A stretch of DNA of 15,719 nt from Spirochaetales bacterium. GTDB taxonomy: Bacteria > Spirochaetota > Spirochaetia > Sphaerochaetales > Sphaerochaetaceae. Numbering within the stretch: the first letter of the stretch is position 1; every line of letters begins with the position of its first letter. The notes under the pieces were generated by a model. It did no database searches. It worked only from the letters and a program-made list of their open reading frames with translations, and was not told the DNA's origin. Positions 15,398-15,719 of this stretch are shown piece after piece. Location: positions 1-15,719 of the forward strand of contig JALFCJ010000032.1 of the NCBI GenBank assembly GCA_022771185.1, written 5' to 3'. Position numbers and translations under genes: made by a program.

Positions 15398-15719
15398 TGA
15401 TTGCCTCCCTTAAAAGTAAATCAAAGGCCATTCTGGGTCCCATGTTGTAAACATCGGTGGAGATAATATAAGAGTTCAGAATCTCTGCTTTTCTCTTGGC
15501 GTTGATACCGTTTATCCTTCCCTCTTTCCAAGCCTTTTCCAATAAATATAACAAACTTTCAACAAAGTGGCTCCAAGCAGAGAGTTTTTCCAATGAAGAA
15601 AGAATTTCTTCTTCATTTTCTCCGACTATAGGCTTCGATGATATCAACGCCTCCGATACCGCATTCAAGTCTCTATCGAACTCTTTCCTGGCTTCTTCTC
15701 CGCTTCCCTTCTCAAAGAA
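15387..15719 (-). CDS. Unidentified protein, C-terminal part (5' end outside window)
   Basis: The minus-strand frame is open from the right edge to a stop at 15387, giving the last 110 residues of a longer protein. It is mostly helical and charged, with EEEILSSLEKLSAWSHFVES and ending YNMGPRMAFDLLLREAISVK. A TTG at 15668 is in frame, but the reading continues upstream of it without a stop (FFEKGSGEEARKEFDRD), so the gene almost surely begins outside the window. The tail resembles the C-terminal helices of clamp-loader delta'/DnaX-type subunits, where a motif of the kind YNxNPRL-x3-LLL occurs, but this is a weak resemblance. It overlaps the kinase start by 11 bases and is therefore the upstream member of this operon. 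Confidence 0.75.
   Translation of the reverse strand, partial: FFEKGSGEEARKEFDRDLNAVSEALISSKPIVGENEEEILSSLEKLSAWSHFVESLLYLLEKAWKEGRINGINAKRKAEILNSYIISTDVYNMGPRMAFDLLLREAISVK

Noticed and set aside
15387..15668. A complete 93-residue gene starting at TTG 15668
   Set aside because: The frame stays open to the window edge, and the TTG has no convincing ribosome binding site, so the gene is treated as 5'-truncated.

Overview
The window (about 40% GC by eye) looks like chromosomal DNA from a host- or sediment-associated anaerobic spirochaete (Spirochaetota, probably the Spirochaetales/Sphaerochaeta/Treponema side). The grounds are the style of GroES and its solitary groES locus without groEL, a short primary-like sigma factor without region 1.1, a Rrp2/AtoC-type sigma54 activator with its kinase, and pyruvate phosphate dikinase as a glycolytic enzyme. 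This taxonomic call is inference from remembered family resemblance, not from a search. I see no mobile element, CRISPR array, tRNA or rRNA. Gene order is dense, and every gene except groES lies on the minus strand.

Layout from left to right. (1) 1-2779, minus: a tripartite tricarboxylate transporter operon read tctC-tctB-tctA, with tctA running off the left edge and a stable hairpin between tctC and tctB. (2) 2904-4796, minus: a long-chain acyl-CoA synthetase whose start is preceded, 11 bp away, by a symmetric nested palindrome. (3) 4902-7604, minus: ppdK with a recognisable promoter and a strong GAAA-capped hairpin just past its stop. (4) 7817-8689, minus: a 290-residue sigma70-family factor with its own terminator; its upstream region holds a near-match to a sigma54 promoter. 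(5) 8866-9246, minus: a small CxxC protein of unknown function, divergent from groES. (6) 9448-9711, plus: groES alone, with promoter and intrinsic terminator. (7) 15719-9751, minus: a tightly overlapping operon of five genes: an unidentified gene (5' part outside the window), a PAS-containing NtrB/AtoS-like histidine kinase, an NtrC/AtoC-like sigma54 activator, a DinG/XPD-type Fe-S helicase, and an unusual leucine-rich-repeat protein ending in a J-domain.

How the parts may fit together. The kinase and regulator form a complete two-component system with an intact GAFTGA loop, so the organism must use sigma54. The upstream region of the sigma70-family gene contains TGGCACG-N4-TTTCAT in the right strand and place, one base away from the sigma54 consensus. 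This raises the possibility of a sigma54-to-sigma70 cascade like the Hk2-Rrp2-RpoN-RpoS pathway of Borrelia. The most unusual protein is the cytoplasmic LRR/J-domain fusion, co-transcribed with dinG and convergent with groES. Metabolic genes (PPDK, acyl-CoA synthetase, carboxylate uptake) occupy the left half and appear to be separate transcription units.
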